From: Elusimicrobiota bacterium
GTDB taxonomy: Bacteria > Elusimicrobiota > Elusimicrobia > UBA1565 > UBA9628
NCBI GenBank assembly: GCA_027451985.1
Contig: DAIDHS010000002.1
Coordinates: forward strand, 27,231 to 91,230
DNA length: 64,000 nucleotides
Direction of reading: 5' to 3'
Translations under genes and position numbers: made by a program
Shown here: piece by piece, positions 8,270 to 15,527 of the stretch
Layout: each line of letters begins with the position of its first letter
How positions within the stretch are numbered: position 1 is the stretch's first letter
The notes under the pieces: model-generated
Databases searched by the model: none
What the model saw: the letters and a program-made list of their open reading frames with translations, nothing else
Told to the model about the DNA's origin: nothing

Positions 8270-9232
8270 TCACATGCCCATCATGCCCATCATCAGCATG
8301 GGCAACATCATCATCATCATCTGCATCATCGTGTTCCCTGAGTTGGGCGTGACCGGCATGGGCGTGGGCGGCGTGACTTTCTTGGTCGTCAGGTTCGTCG
8401 GGTTCTGCTTCAAGTTCATGGGCGTTCCGCCGTTGCCGATGCCCACGCCTCCGCCGCTCTGCCCGCCCATGGCTCCAATTTGCCCCGAAGCGTGCAGGCC
8501 GTCGAAATTGGTGGAGAGGCCCGAGGCCGCGGCAGCGTTGGAGGCCGCGTTGGCCGACTCGACCGCGCCCTTGGCCGCGGCTTGAAGCGCGGCCATCGCG
8601 TTACCGCCGCTGGGAGCGCCTTGCCCGCTTAAATCCGAGGCGTTCTGCAGGCTCGTCTGGGTCTGGCCTTCGTTGAAAGCCCCCGCGCCCGCGCCCAAAG
8701 CCGCAATCGGAGGCGGGCTGTACGACGCGCCGGAGCCGCCGCCCCCCCCGCCGCCGGAATCGTTGGAGAAGCCGGAGCCCAAAGACGGCGACTCCACGGG
8801 AATCTCCGGAGCCGACGCGGCCGCGCCCGAGAGCGCCGAAGCGCCGCCGGCCCCGCCGTGCAGGCCCGCGATGGCCGCCAAATCGTCCGCGAAGCTGCGC
8901 GGTTTCGCCGCTGTTTTTTTAGCCGCCTCGGGGTGCGGGAACAAGCCGTCCATCGCGGCCCCGCCTTCCTTTTGATAGGCTCCTTGGCCCGAGCCCTGGC
9001 CGGGTGCGGGCACGCCCAAAGGCGAACCCGGAGCGCCTTCGGGGTTGTTGAGGGAGTTGAGGCTCTGCTTGACGGTCATCAAATTACGGCCGAAGGCGCT
9101 GTCGTTGAGGCCCTGCCCGGACTGATAGCTGGGGTAGGACACCCAGACGCCCACCGCGGAAAAAATAAGCAGCAAAACCCACCAGTATTTTTTGAACGGA
9201 TCGCTGTTCTTGGAGAATTTAATGGTGGTCAT
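8270..9232 (-). CDS. Gly/Ala-rich single-pass protein 3 with Met-rich hydrophobic tail
   Basis: A 320-residue protein. Residues ~15-33 form a membrane helix (YWWVLLLIFSAVGVWVSY) after a short basic N-terminus, followed by ~240 residues of Gly/Ser/Ala/Pro-rich sequence. The end is a Pro/Thr linker and a tail of about 20 residues that is more than half methionine. It is the first gene of a three-gene set (9 and 4 bases between genes) and has its own strong promoter. No family is recognised. The Met tail could be a membrane insert or, less likely, a metal-binding tail. Confidence 0.7.
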   Translation of the reverse strand: MTTIKFSKNSDPFKKYWWVLLLIFSAVGVWVSYPSYQSGQGLNDSAFGRNLMTVKQSLNSLNNPEGAPGSPLGVPAPGQGSGQGAYQKEGGAAMDGLFPHPEAAKKTAAKPRSFADDLAAIAGLHGGAGGASALSGAAASAPEIPVESPSLGSGFSNDSGGGGGGGSGASYSPPPIAALGAGAGAFNEGQTQTSLQNASDLSGQGAPSGGNAMAALQAAAKGAVESANAASNAAAASGLSTNFDGLHASGQIGAMGGQSGGGVGIGNGGTPMNLKQNPTNLTTKKVTPPTPMPVTPNSGNTMMQMMMMMLPMLMMGMMGM

Positions 9233-9256
9233 ATCGCCGTCTTGCGTCTCTTTGGG

Positions 9257-9285
9257 AGTTTAGCCCGCGGCTCGGGCTTTGTCAA
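9257..9285 (-). promoter_or_regulatory. sigma70-like promoter of the Gly/Ala-rich triad, with a dyad in the spacer
   Basis: Minus strand: TTGACA at 9285-9280, 17-bp spacer, TAAACT at 9262-9257, about 25 bases before the ATG at 9232. The spacer is almost entirely the inverted repeat AGCCCG-AGCCG-CGGGCT. This could be an operator or a terminator-like hairpin for the upstream AAA protease gene overlapping the promoter; there is no T-run after it. Confidence 0.6.
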
Positions 9286-9311
9286 TAGAAAACGGCTTTG
9301 ATTACCGTCTT

Positions 9312-11036
9312 TTAACCGACGTCGGGCTTAGGCGAATCCAAGGACGCCGGGAGAGCCGGCGGCTCATCGGCAGGCGCGGGCGCGGAAGGCGGCATCTGCG
9401 GCGGCGGCGCAGCCGAGGCCGCCAGCGGCTTGCCCGGCTTGCCGTATTCCTTGAAGATGGCCGCGATCTCGTCGTAGTCGAGCTCGTCGCGGGCCTGGAG
9501 TTCCGCCGCGAAGCGCTCCACGATGGGCCAATCGGTCTTCAGGGTGCGCTCGACCTCGGTCATGGAGTCCTGCAGCAGCTTCTGGGTCATGGCGTTCAAC
9601 TTCTGCTTCAAGTCGTCCGAAAGCTGATCAGCCGGAATGCGGGTGAAATCCCCCACGAAGCCGTTCTCGCCCATGCCCAAGCGCCAGACCATGTCGTGCG
9701 CGATGGTCATGGCGTTGGCGAAGTCCGAGGAAACGCCGTCGGTGGTCACGCCGTACTTGATGCGCTCGGAGACGTAGCCCGCCAGCGCCACCTTGATGTG
9801 CGCCTTCAAGGTACGCGAGTCGGAGCTGTACATTTCCTCGCGCGGAATCGAGTGCACCACGCCCAGCGTGCCGCCGCGCTGAATGATGGAAGCCTTGAAC
9901 ACGTCGTTGGTCGGGTGGGTCAGGTAGAGCACCACCAGGTGTCCGCCTTCGTGGAACGCCGTCATCTCGCGCTCTTTGGCGGTCATGTTCAAGCGGTGCG
10001 CCACGCCGAGCTCGATGCGCTCGATGGCGGCCGAGATGTCCTTGTAGGAAACGGCCTCGCGTTTTTCGCGCGTGGCGATGACCGCGGCTTCCTTTAGGAT
10101 GTTCTCGATTTCGGCCGGCGTCTTGTAGACCGACTTGCGCGCTAGGCGCGCCAAATCCACGGAGGGGTCCATGCGGATGCGCTTGGCGTAGTACTCGAAA
10201 ATCTCCTGGCGCTCCTGCAAATTCGGCCGGCCGATGGTGATCGTGCGGTCAAAGCGCCCGGGGCGCAGGAGCGCGGGGTCGAGGACGTCTCTCTGCGCGT
10301 TCATCGCGCCGATGACCACGATGTTGGCCTGGGTGTCCGCGAGGCCGTCCATCTCGACCAGCAGCTGGTTCAAAGTCTGGTTGCCCTCGGAGGAGCCGCC
10401 GAAAGCGTCGTGGAACACGCGCTGGCGGCCCAGCACCTCGATTTCATCGACGAAGATGATGCAGGCCCCGTAGGCCTGGGAATACTGCCGGGCCTGCTTG
10501 AAGAGCTTCCGGACGCGCGACGCGCCCACGCCCACGAAAATCTCCACGAACTCGGAGCCCGAAGTGGACAAGAAGGGCACGCCCGCCTCGCTCGCGATGG
10601 CCTTGGCCAGCATGGTCTTTCCGCAGCCGGGAGGGCCGATCATCAAAAGGCCGTGGATGATTTTGCCGCCCACGCGCTTTAAGACCGCGCGGTCCTTGAT
10701 GAGTTGAACGACCTCCCAGGCCTCCCGCTTGGCCTCGTCCAGGCCCATGACGTCCGAGAAGCGCACCTTCACGTTCTCGGCCGAGACCTTGGACTTCCTA
10801 AAGCGCGCGAAGCCGCCGCCGTACTCGACGATGTACAAGAGGCCCACGAAAATGACGGTCTGGAGGATGCCCCAGGGCAGCGAGGCGACGTTGATGCCGA
10901 TGATGTAGCGGCGCACGCTTTCTTCCATGCCCGCCAGGTACCACAGCGGCAGGACGAAGGCCACCAGGCCGCCGATGATGCCGACGACCCAGAGCCAGTA
11001 GCGCTGCCAGAAAAGCCTTAGTTTAGCCCAGAACAT
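9312..11036 (-). CDS. FtsH-like membrane-bound AAA+ zinc metalloprotease (divergent)
   Basis: A 574-residue protein. Two N-terminal membrane segments (~15-33 and ~53-70) flank a periplasmic loop much shorter than in typical FtsH. The AAA+ module has Walker A GPPGCGKT (134-141), Walker B IIFVDE (193-198) and a second region of homology LLRPGRFDR (~256-264). The M41 protease domain has HEGGH (362-366), which satisfies HEXXH, and an Asp in the [12 protein letters not shown] segment that corresponds to the third zinc ligand. All catalytic elements are therefore present. The C-terminus is a Pro/Ala-rich tail. HEGGH in place of HEAGH and the pilin-like neighbours suggest a specialised paralogue rather than housekeeping FtsH. 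Confidence 0.88.
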   Translation of the reverse strand: MFWAKLRLFWQRYWLWVVGIIGGLVAFVLPLWYLAGMEESVRRYIIGINVASLPWGILQTVIFVGLLYIVEYGGGFARFRKSKVSAENVKVRFSDVMGLDEAKREAWEVVQLIKDRAVLKRVGGKIIHGLLMIGPPGCGKTMLAKAIASEAGVPFLSTSGSEFVEIFVGVGASRVRKLFKQARQYSQAYGACIIFVDEIEVLGRQRVFHDAFGGSSEGNQTLNQLLVEMDGLADTQANIVVIGAMNAQRDVLDPALLRPGRFDRTITIGRPNLQERQEIFEYYAKRIRMDPSVDLARLARKSVYKTPAEIENILKEAAVIATREKREAVSYKDISAAIERIELGVAHRLNMTAKEREMTAFHEGGHLVVLYLTHPTNDVFKASIIQRGGTLGVVHSIPREEMYSSDSRTLKAHIKVALAGYVSERIKYGVTTDGVSSDFANAMTIAHDMVWRLGMGENGFVGDFTRIPADQLSDDLKQKLNAMTQKLLQDSMTEVERTLKTDWPIVERFAAELQARDELDYDEIAAIFKEYGKPGKPLAASAAPPPQMPPSAPAPADEPPALPASLDSPKPDVG

Positions 11037-11059
11037 AATCTTCGCTCTTGCCTGGAAAA

Positions 11060-11068
11060 ACTATACCA
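11060..11068 (-). promoter_or_regulatory. extended -10 promoter of the FtsH-like gene
   Basis: Minus strand TGGTATAGT (11068-11060) is an extended -10 (TGn plus TATAGT) that would start transcription near 11053, leaving a leader of about 17 nt before the ATG at 11036. No -35 is visible at 17 bp. Confidence 0.45.
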
Positions 11069-11113
11069 TTGTTTCGCTCGCCGCGCATCCCCCGCGCCGC
11101 GGGCCCGTCGCCG

Positions 11114-11653
11114 CTAGCCGCCGCCGCCCGGGCCGCCGTTTTGCGCCGCGTTCTGCGCGCCGCCGGAGCCGGGCAGCACGAATTGGATGGGCCTGTCGCG
11201 GTTAGGCACGTATTTGATGACCTTGAAGGTCAGCCCCGGCGACTTGTACATCCAGCCGATCTGGAGGACCGGGCCGGTCTTGACCGTGAGCGTCACCTCC
11301 TGCCAGACCTCGGTGCGCAGGATGTCTAAATTGGCCGAGGCCAGGTTCAAGAAGCCCTTCAATTGCCCGTTGTTGAAGCCCAGATAGTCCATCACGTCGT
11401 TGCGGATGTCGGCCTTCAAAAGGTTGTCGTCGCTCACGTAGGCGACGTTGCGGTGGGATTCCAGCTCCCAGCGCGTGGCCGCGTAATAGGAGGCGATTTC
11501 CATCTTCTGCACGAGAATCAGAAGCGCGAAAATCTTGGCGAAGGCGAAGAGGAAGAACATGAAGATGGGCAGCAGGAGCACGGTCTCCAAAGTCGCCTGG
11601 CCGCGGGAACGGCGGGAACGGAAGGGAGCGAAAGGGAACCGACGGCGGGCCAC
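11114..11653 (-). CDS. TadE-like pseudopilin protein
   Basis: Its core is a TadE-type N-terminal signature: a basic stretch, then GQATLETVLLLPIFMFFL and a long amphipathic helix (KIFALLILVQKMEIASYYAATRW). The rest is an alpha/beta exported domain with a Gly-rich end. In Tad systems such proteins are PilD-like processed pseudopilins. The start is unclear. The open frame extends to 11758, but that part is antisense to the inserted IVP gene; the GTG at 11653 (179 aa) is my best choice. The first coding bases overlap the left inverted repeat of the inserted element, so the original 5' end may have been altered by the insertion. Confidence 0.7.
   Translation of the reverse strand: MARRRFPFAPFRSRRSRGQATLETVLLLPIFMFFLFAFAKIFALLILVQKMEIASYYAATRWELESHRNVAYVSDDNLLKADIRNDVMDYLGFNNGQLKGFLNLASANLDILRTEVWQEVTLTVKTGPVLQIGWMYKSPGLTFKVIKYVPNRDRPIQFVLPGSGGAQNAAQNGGPGGGG
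11605..11640. repeat. left inverted repeat of the IVP-gene element (GGGAACGG-type)
   Basis: A purine-rich run made of units such as GGGAACGG, GGGAACGGAA and GGGAGCGAAAGGGAAC. Its reverse complement recurs at 12094-12140 on the other side of the IVP gene, so the two form an inverted pair about 490 bases apart. Confidence 0.6.
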
Positions 11654-11668
11654 GTTCGTAAGCTTGGG

Positions 11669-12043
11669 ATGGGCATCCACGGCAAGCTGCGGGTTCTGGA
11701 CATGGGCCGCGCCTTGACGCTCGATGTCTACCGGTACAGCCGGAATTTTCCCAATCATGAGCTCTATGGGCTAACCTCTCAAATCCGCAGAGCAGCCGTC
11801 TCCGTTCCGGCCAACATCGCGGAAGGCTCCGGCCGCCGGGGCGACGGCGAACTCCTCCATTCTCTTTCCATCGCGTCGGGAAGCTTGGCCGAGTTGCGGA
11901 CGCTGGCGAGCCTGGCCCATGAACTGGGCTACCTGCCGGCAGCGGCCTACAAAGTCATCCTGGACGAAGCCGAACAATTGGCTATATCGCTCAACGCGCT
12001 GATTGCCGCAAGGAAACGGAAGGAAACGGGAAGAAACGGATGA
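11669..12043 (+). CDS. four-helix bundle protein of the 23S rRNA intervening-sequence (IVP/S23) family
   Basis: A 124-residue protein on the strand opposite to its neighbours. It contains the family hallmark LYGLTSQIRRAAVSVPANIA followed by EGSGRR, then two helices (LLHSLSIASGSLAELRTL and AYKVILDEAEQLAISLNALI). These proteins form a small pentameric four-helix bundle and are often encoded in intervening sequences within 23S rRNA genes or as single mobile-looking genes; their function is unknown. Start: ATG at 11669; a second ATG at 11702 is possible. The last codons run into a GA-rich repeat that can pair with the right repeat. It separates two genes of a pilus-type operon, which suggests later insertion. 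Confidence 0.88.
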   Translation: MGIHGKLRVLDMGRALTLDVYRYSRNFPNHELYGLTSQIRRAAVSVPANIAEGSGRRGDGELLHSLSIASGSLAELRTLASLAHELGYLPAAAYKVILDEAEQLAISLNALIAARKRKETGRNG

Positions 12044-12140
12044 GACGGAAGGGAACGAAATGAAACAAAAAGAGGAAAAGCCGGCGCACGCGCCCCTTTC
12101 CGTTCCCTTCTTTTCCTTTCCGTTCCCTTCCGTTCCCTTC
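12011..12140. repeat. GA-rich / CT-rich hairpin at the right end of the IVP element
   Basis: A purine-rich arm (12011-12080, units AAGGAAACGGAA and GGAAGGGAACGAAA) is followed by a GC loop and a pyrimidine-rich arm (12094-12140, units CCGTTCCCTTC). GGAAGGGAACGAAA and TTTCCGTTCCCTTCC are near-perfect complements. The right arm is also inverted relative to 11605-11640. Intervening sequences in 23S rRNA are likewise bounded by pairing ends. Confidence 0.6.
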
Positions 12141-12144
12141 TCTC

Positions 12145-13431
12145 TCACGGGTATTCCCTCGTCTGGAAATGCGGCGTGGGGCAGGGCCAGACGCTGGCCG
12201 AGCCGTCGGTCTCGCCGGTGCAGTCCGAGCCCCCGCCGGTCATGCCCATCCACAGCGCGATGCGCGAGTGCACCTCCGGAAGGCCGGGACCCATGATTTG
12301 GTCGAAGTTCACATTGAAATAGTTGGTGGGAGGCTGCCAGTGCACGGTCACCGGCCAGCCGCCGCCGTCGGCCTGGCCCAGCGGGTTGCGGTCGTCCATG
12401 GTCTCCAGCTCCTGCGGGTCCACGGTGACCAGCTGGAAGAGCCCGTTGCAGTTGGGAATGTTGCTGGGCATCGACATCGGCGGGCTGCTGCATTCCGGCA
12501 TGGGCATGCTGCCGATGAGCTCGTGCTGGAACGCGTTTCCGCAATAGCCGACCTTGGGCGCGCATTCGAAATGGACGGCGTTCATGAACGAGCCCGCGTA
12601 TTGATTGAACGAGGAGCTCAAGAGTTGGGATTCATTGAGCGCGTTGGGCCCGCCGGCGTTGAGCCAGTAGGATTTGGCCAGGAAGTCGTGATTGGAGGCC
12701 AGCCGCTGCAGGACGGAGTACTGCGCCCCCTCCACCGAGCCCAGCAGCTGGTAGACCTGGGTATAGAGGCCGTAGATGGTGGAAAAATCGCTGTACTGCA
12801 CGTCCCAGTACTCCGCGGCGCGCAGGCGGAAGAGCACCAGCGTGTCCTGGCTCCAAGGAGGCGGAGGGCTACCGTTGCCCGGGTTGTCGTCCGGCGTCGG
12901 GCCCGGGATGTTCGGATCCCAATCGCTGTTCTTGCGCGTCCCGATGCCGCCGTAGCCGATGTCCCAAGTGCCCTCGTCATGGCTGTAATCGGCGGTCTCC
13001 TGCGTGGTGGGATGGCAGGTCGGATCCATGGACGAGCTTCCGCCCGACTCGTGCAGGCTGCGCGGGAAAATGCCCTCCTGGTACAAGACATCGTACCAGG
13101 GCGAAGTGCCCGGGCACGCGGTTCCCGGACCCCCGCAGACCGCGTCCGTGCGTCCGCCGCAGTCGATGGGCTGATCCTGGAACACCTCCTGGAAAATGCG
13201 CATGGGAAACGCCCCGTTGACGTAGGCCGAGCGGTTGAGGAAGTCCGAGTAGTTGGTCATCTCGACGAAGGCCGCGGCGTCGATGGCGAACTGGTGGCGG
13301 ATTTTTTCCTGCGAGAGCTTGGCCGTCTCGTAGATGAGCCAGACGAAGAGCATCAAAGACGGGAAAATGAAAAGCGCCGGAATTAAAATCTGTCCCCTCC
13401 GGCCGATCCGGGCCCCGCGTTTTAAGCTCAT
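12145..13431 (-). CDS. TadG-like exported protein with N-terminal pseudopilin helix
   Basis: I chose the ATG at 13431 (428 aa), five codons inside the longest frame. A short basic N-terminus leads to GQILIPALFIFPSLMLFVWL and a long helix (YETAKLSQEKIRHQFAIDAAAF), the pattern of Tad-family TadE/TadG membrane anchors. The rest is a ~350-residue Gly/Pro/Trp-rich exported region with several Cys pairs (DCGGRTDAVCGG, ECAPKVGYC) that could form disulphides. The stop lies right at the boundary of the IVP element, so the native 3' end may have been shortened. It is likely cotranscribed with the pseudopilin genes upstream or from its own promoter. Confidence 0.65.
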   Translation of the reverse strand: MSLKRGARIGRRGQILIPALFIFPSLMLFVWLIYETAKLSQEKIRHQFAIDAAAFVEMTNYSDFLNRSAYVNGAFPMRIFQEVFQDQPIDCGGRTDAVCGGPGTACPGTSPWYDVLYQEGIFPRSLHESGGSSSMDPTCHPTTQETADYSHDEGTWDIGYGGIGTRKNSDWDPNIPGPTPDDNPGNGSPPPPWSQDTLVLFRLRAAEYWDVQYSDFSTIYGLYTQVYQLLGSVEGAQYSVLQRLASNHDFLAKSYWLNAGGPNALNESQLLSSSFNQYAGSFMNAVHFECAPKVGYCGNAFQHELIGSMPMPECSSPPMSMPSNIPNCNGLFQLVTVDPQELETMDDRNPLGQADGGGWPVTVHWQPPTNYFNVNFDQIMGPGLPEVHSRIALWMGMTGGGSDCTGETDGSASVWPCPTPHFQTREYP

Positions 13432-13457
13432 GAATTCGACGGGCAAAAGCCCTTGTA

Positions 13458-13486
13458 TATATAGCCCGGCCGGGCGGGCAATGCAA
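13458..13486 (-). promoter_or_regulatory. promoter-like element with GC dyad spacer before the TadG-like gene
   Basis: Minus strand: TTGCAT (13486-13481), a 17-bp spacer that contains GCCCG-CCCGGC-CGGGC, then TATATA (13463-13458), about 27 bases before the ATG. The same spacer arrangement is seen at 9257-9285. It might instead be a terminator-like hairpin after the PilX-like gene; it is followed by TATATATA, not a T-run. Confidence 0.4.
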
Positions 13487-13518
13487 GGTAAAAAATGTTA
13501 AAAATCGCCGCCGGGGGG

Positions 13519-15030
13519 CTAATTCCAGGTCTGCATGTTGGGCTGGACCTCCTGCCAGGAGGTCTGGACCAGAACGACGTTCAAGCTGGGCACGGAGAGC
13601 TGATCGTTGTAGAACACGCCGCAGAACGCCGTGGTGCAGTTGTTGCTGCCGCTGGGGCATGTGGCGTTGACGCTGCCCTTGACCCAGATGGCGCCGTTGA
13701 AATCCATGAAGCTCTTGATGTAGAGGTTGCCGCCGACGTAGACGAAGCCGCGGATGCCGACCGTGTTGTACCAACCGCTGCCCTGGCCCGGCTGGCTGAA
13801 AGTCTGCGTTCCAAATTTCCATGTGGAGGAGGTTTTGTGGTAGCCCGCGTCAGCCGGATATTCCAGACTGGCGGCGGTGTCGTATGTGTTCTTGAGCAAG
13901 CGCTCGTGTTCTTGCCAGGCATCGGCGGGCACTTCGCCCGTGTAGGCGTAATCTCCTCCGCTTTCGATGGTCAGGTTGCCCATAACAATAACGGTTCCAT
14001 AGAGCCCGGTGTCGTACGGGGTCGGATTTCCCAGGCCGTACCAGTTCGAATTCCTGCCGGTTAGTACCAGGTTGCCGTCCCAATACCACACATAGCTGCT
14101 GATGGAAACGCCGTTGCCCTGGCCGCCCACGCCCTTAGGATGCTCATAGGAGTCGCCGAACCAGTAAGTCACGCTGGAGTTGATGCTGGCGTTGACGTTG
14201 GGCGGAACGTTGGCGCTCGGCGAGCAGTTTTCATTCGAAGTGGAGTTTTTTTCCCAAGTCGCTTTTCCGCTGGAAACCTGGTTTCCGGTGGCGGGGTCCC
14301 GGTAGCCGTAGCTGCTCTTGACGCAGCCGTAAACGTTCAAGGTGTTTGAGGCCGCGGCCTCCGCGCGCAAAGTGGCGAAGTCGAGGATGGGCAGTTCGGG
14401 CACCTGCTGGTAGTTCGCCCACCACTCCACGCCGTCGGTGTTGGGCGGCAAGGGCCAGGTGGTGTCCCGCGGATAAGCGGCGGTGCCGACGACGTCGCCG
14501 CGGGCGAACTTGCGCGGGAAATACCACTGCGCCGTGGTCGCGTCCAGCGTGATGTTCCCTTGGGACATGATGGGCCCCCAATATAAACAGAGTCCCTTGC
14601 TGTAGTTGACGTCGCCTTGGGTCAAGAGCGGGCTGTAGATGGTCCGGTTCTGGTAGACCGCCTCGATTTCGCGGACTTCGTTGGTCGAGTTGTCGCGGCC
14701 CTCGCCCAATATCTCGACGCTGCTGTTGGCGGCGCTGGAAAGGCTGATGCGGTAGGTGCCCCCGGAGACGTCGGCGTAGGTCGCGTCGAAATTGTAGCCG
14801 GCGAGCGGAATGCCGGCCTGGATTTGAGCGAATGTCCCGGTCGAGCTTTTGGCCTCCCAGTAGCCGCGGCTCACGGCCGCTTCGGCCAGGTTGAAGGCGA
14901 CGGTGGACTTCTGGTCCTTCACGGAGACCCGGGCCTCCTGCTGCGTCCACTCCACGACCGCGGGGATGATGATGATGAGCGCCAGCATCACGATGATGAC
15001 GCCGACCAAGACCTGTCCGCGATTTTTCAT
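13519..15030 (-). CDS. PilX-like pilus assembly protein
   Basis: A 503-residue protein beginning KNRGQVLVGVIIVMLALI, with a hydrophobic helix and then the pattern KSTVAFNLAEAAVSRGYW, which is typical of the PilX N-terminal domain (minor pilin-like proteins without a classical GFTLIE site). The remainder is a large Ser/Thr/Asn/Tyr-rich beta domain, with repeated VYVGGNLYIKS- and VIVMGNLTIESGG-like strands suggesting a beta-helix or stacked-strand fold. The start codon overlaps the stop of the PilW-like gene (ATGA), showing translational coupling. It is probably a minor component of a pilus-like fibre or pseudopilus tip. Confidence 0.75.
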   Translation of the reverse strand: MKNRGQVLVGVIIVMLALIIIIPAVVEWTQQEARVSVKDQKSTVAFNLAEAAVSRGYWEAKSSTGTFAQIQAGIPLAGYNFDATYADVSGGTYRISLSSAANSSVEILGEGRDNSTNEVREIEAVYQNRTIYSPLLTQGDVNYSKGLCLYWGPIMSQGNITLDATTAQWYFPRKFARGDVVGTAAYPRDTTWPLPPNTDGVEWWANYQQVPELPILDFATLRAEAAASNTLNVYGCVKSSYGYRDPATGNQVSSGKATWEKNSTSNENCSPSANVPPNVNASINSSVTYWFGDSYEHPKGVGGQGNGVSISSYVWYWDGNLVLTGRNSNWYGLGNPTPYDTGLYGTVIVMGNLTIESGGDYAYTGEVPADAWQEHERLLKNTYDTAASLEYPADAGYHKTSSTWKFGTQTFSQPGQGSGWYNTVGIRGFVYVGGNLYIKSFMDFNGAIWVKGSVNATCPSGSNNCTTAFCGVFYNDQLSVPSLNVVLVQTSWQEVQPNMQTWN

Positions 15031-15527
15031 CAGTTCATCACCTGCACGTTCTCCGAGGCCATGTGCAGGGCCTTCTCCCCGCCCTGGTAGATGGAGGTCT
15101 CGAGCGTCATGGCGATGGAGACGATGTTCATGTCGTCCGAGCGCGGAAAAGTAAAGGCCAGGTAGAACAAGTTATTGCTCAGGACTTGAGTGTCGTTGCC
15201 GTTGATCATCTCGAGGCTCTTGCCGTTCTGCAGGAAGGTTACGGTATTTCCCTCCTGCTCCGTGAAGGTGATTTCGGAATAATAAGGCTGGCCCGAGGCC
15301 TGGGTGATGGCGATGGTCGAGCTCTGCGCCTGCCGGAGCTCCTTGGCCATCACGTACATCACGCTGCGCGCCTCCTGCTGGAGGGCGATTTTGGCCTTGG
15401 AGAGGATGAAGTAGCGGTTGACCTGGATGAACATGACCGCGCCCAAAGACGAGACGATGCCGATGATGGCGATGACCAGCATGACCTCGACGAGAGTGAA
15501 CCCCGCCCGTGCGCGCGCGCTCACCAT
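15030..15527 (-). CDS. PilW/GspJ-like prepilin
   Basis: A 165-residue prepilin with a short basic leader and the cleavage motif RAG|FTLVEVMLVIAIIGI, with Glu at +5 as the family requires. The helix is followed by a typical minor pilin middle (KAKIALQQEARSVMYVMAKELRQAQ) that matches PilW and GspJ proteins. PilD, encoded at 62739-63515, could cleave it. The gene overlaps both neighbours (7 bases with the giant prepilin, 1 base with the PilX-like gene), so the three are translated as a unit. Confidence 0.85.
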   Translation of the reverse strand: MVSARARAGFTLVEVMLVIAIIGIVSSLGAVMFIQVNRYFILSKAKIALQQEARSVMYVMAKELRQAQSSTIAITQASGQPYYSEITFTEQEGNTVTFLQNGKSLEMINGNDTQVLSNNLFYLAFTFPRSDDMNIVSIAMTLETSIYQGGEKALHMASENVQVMN

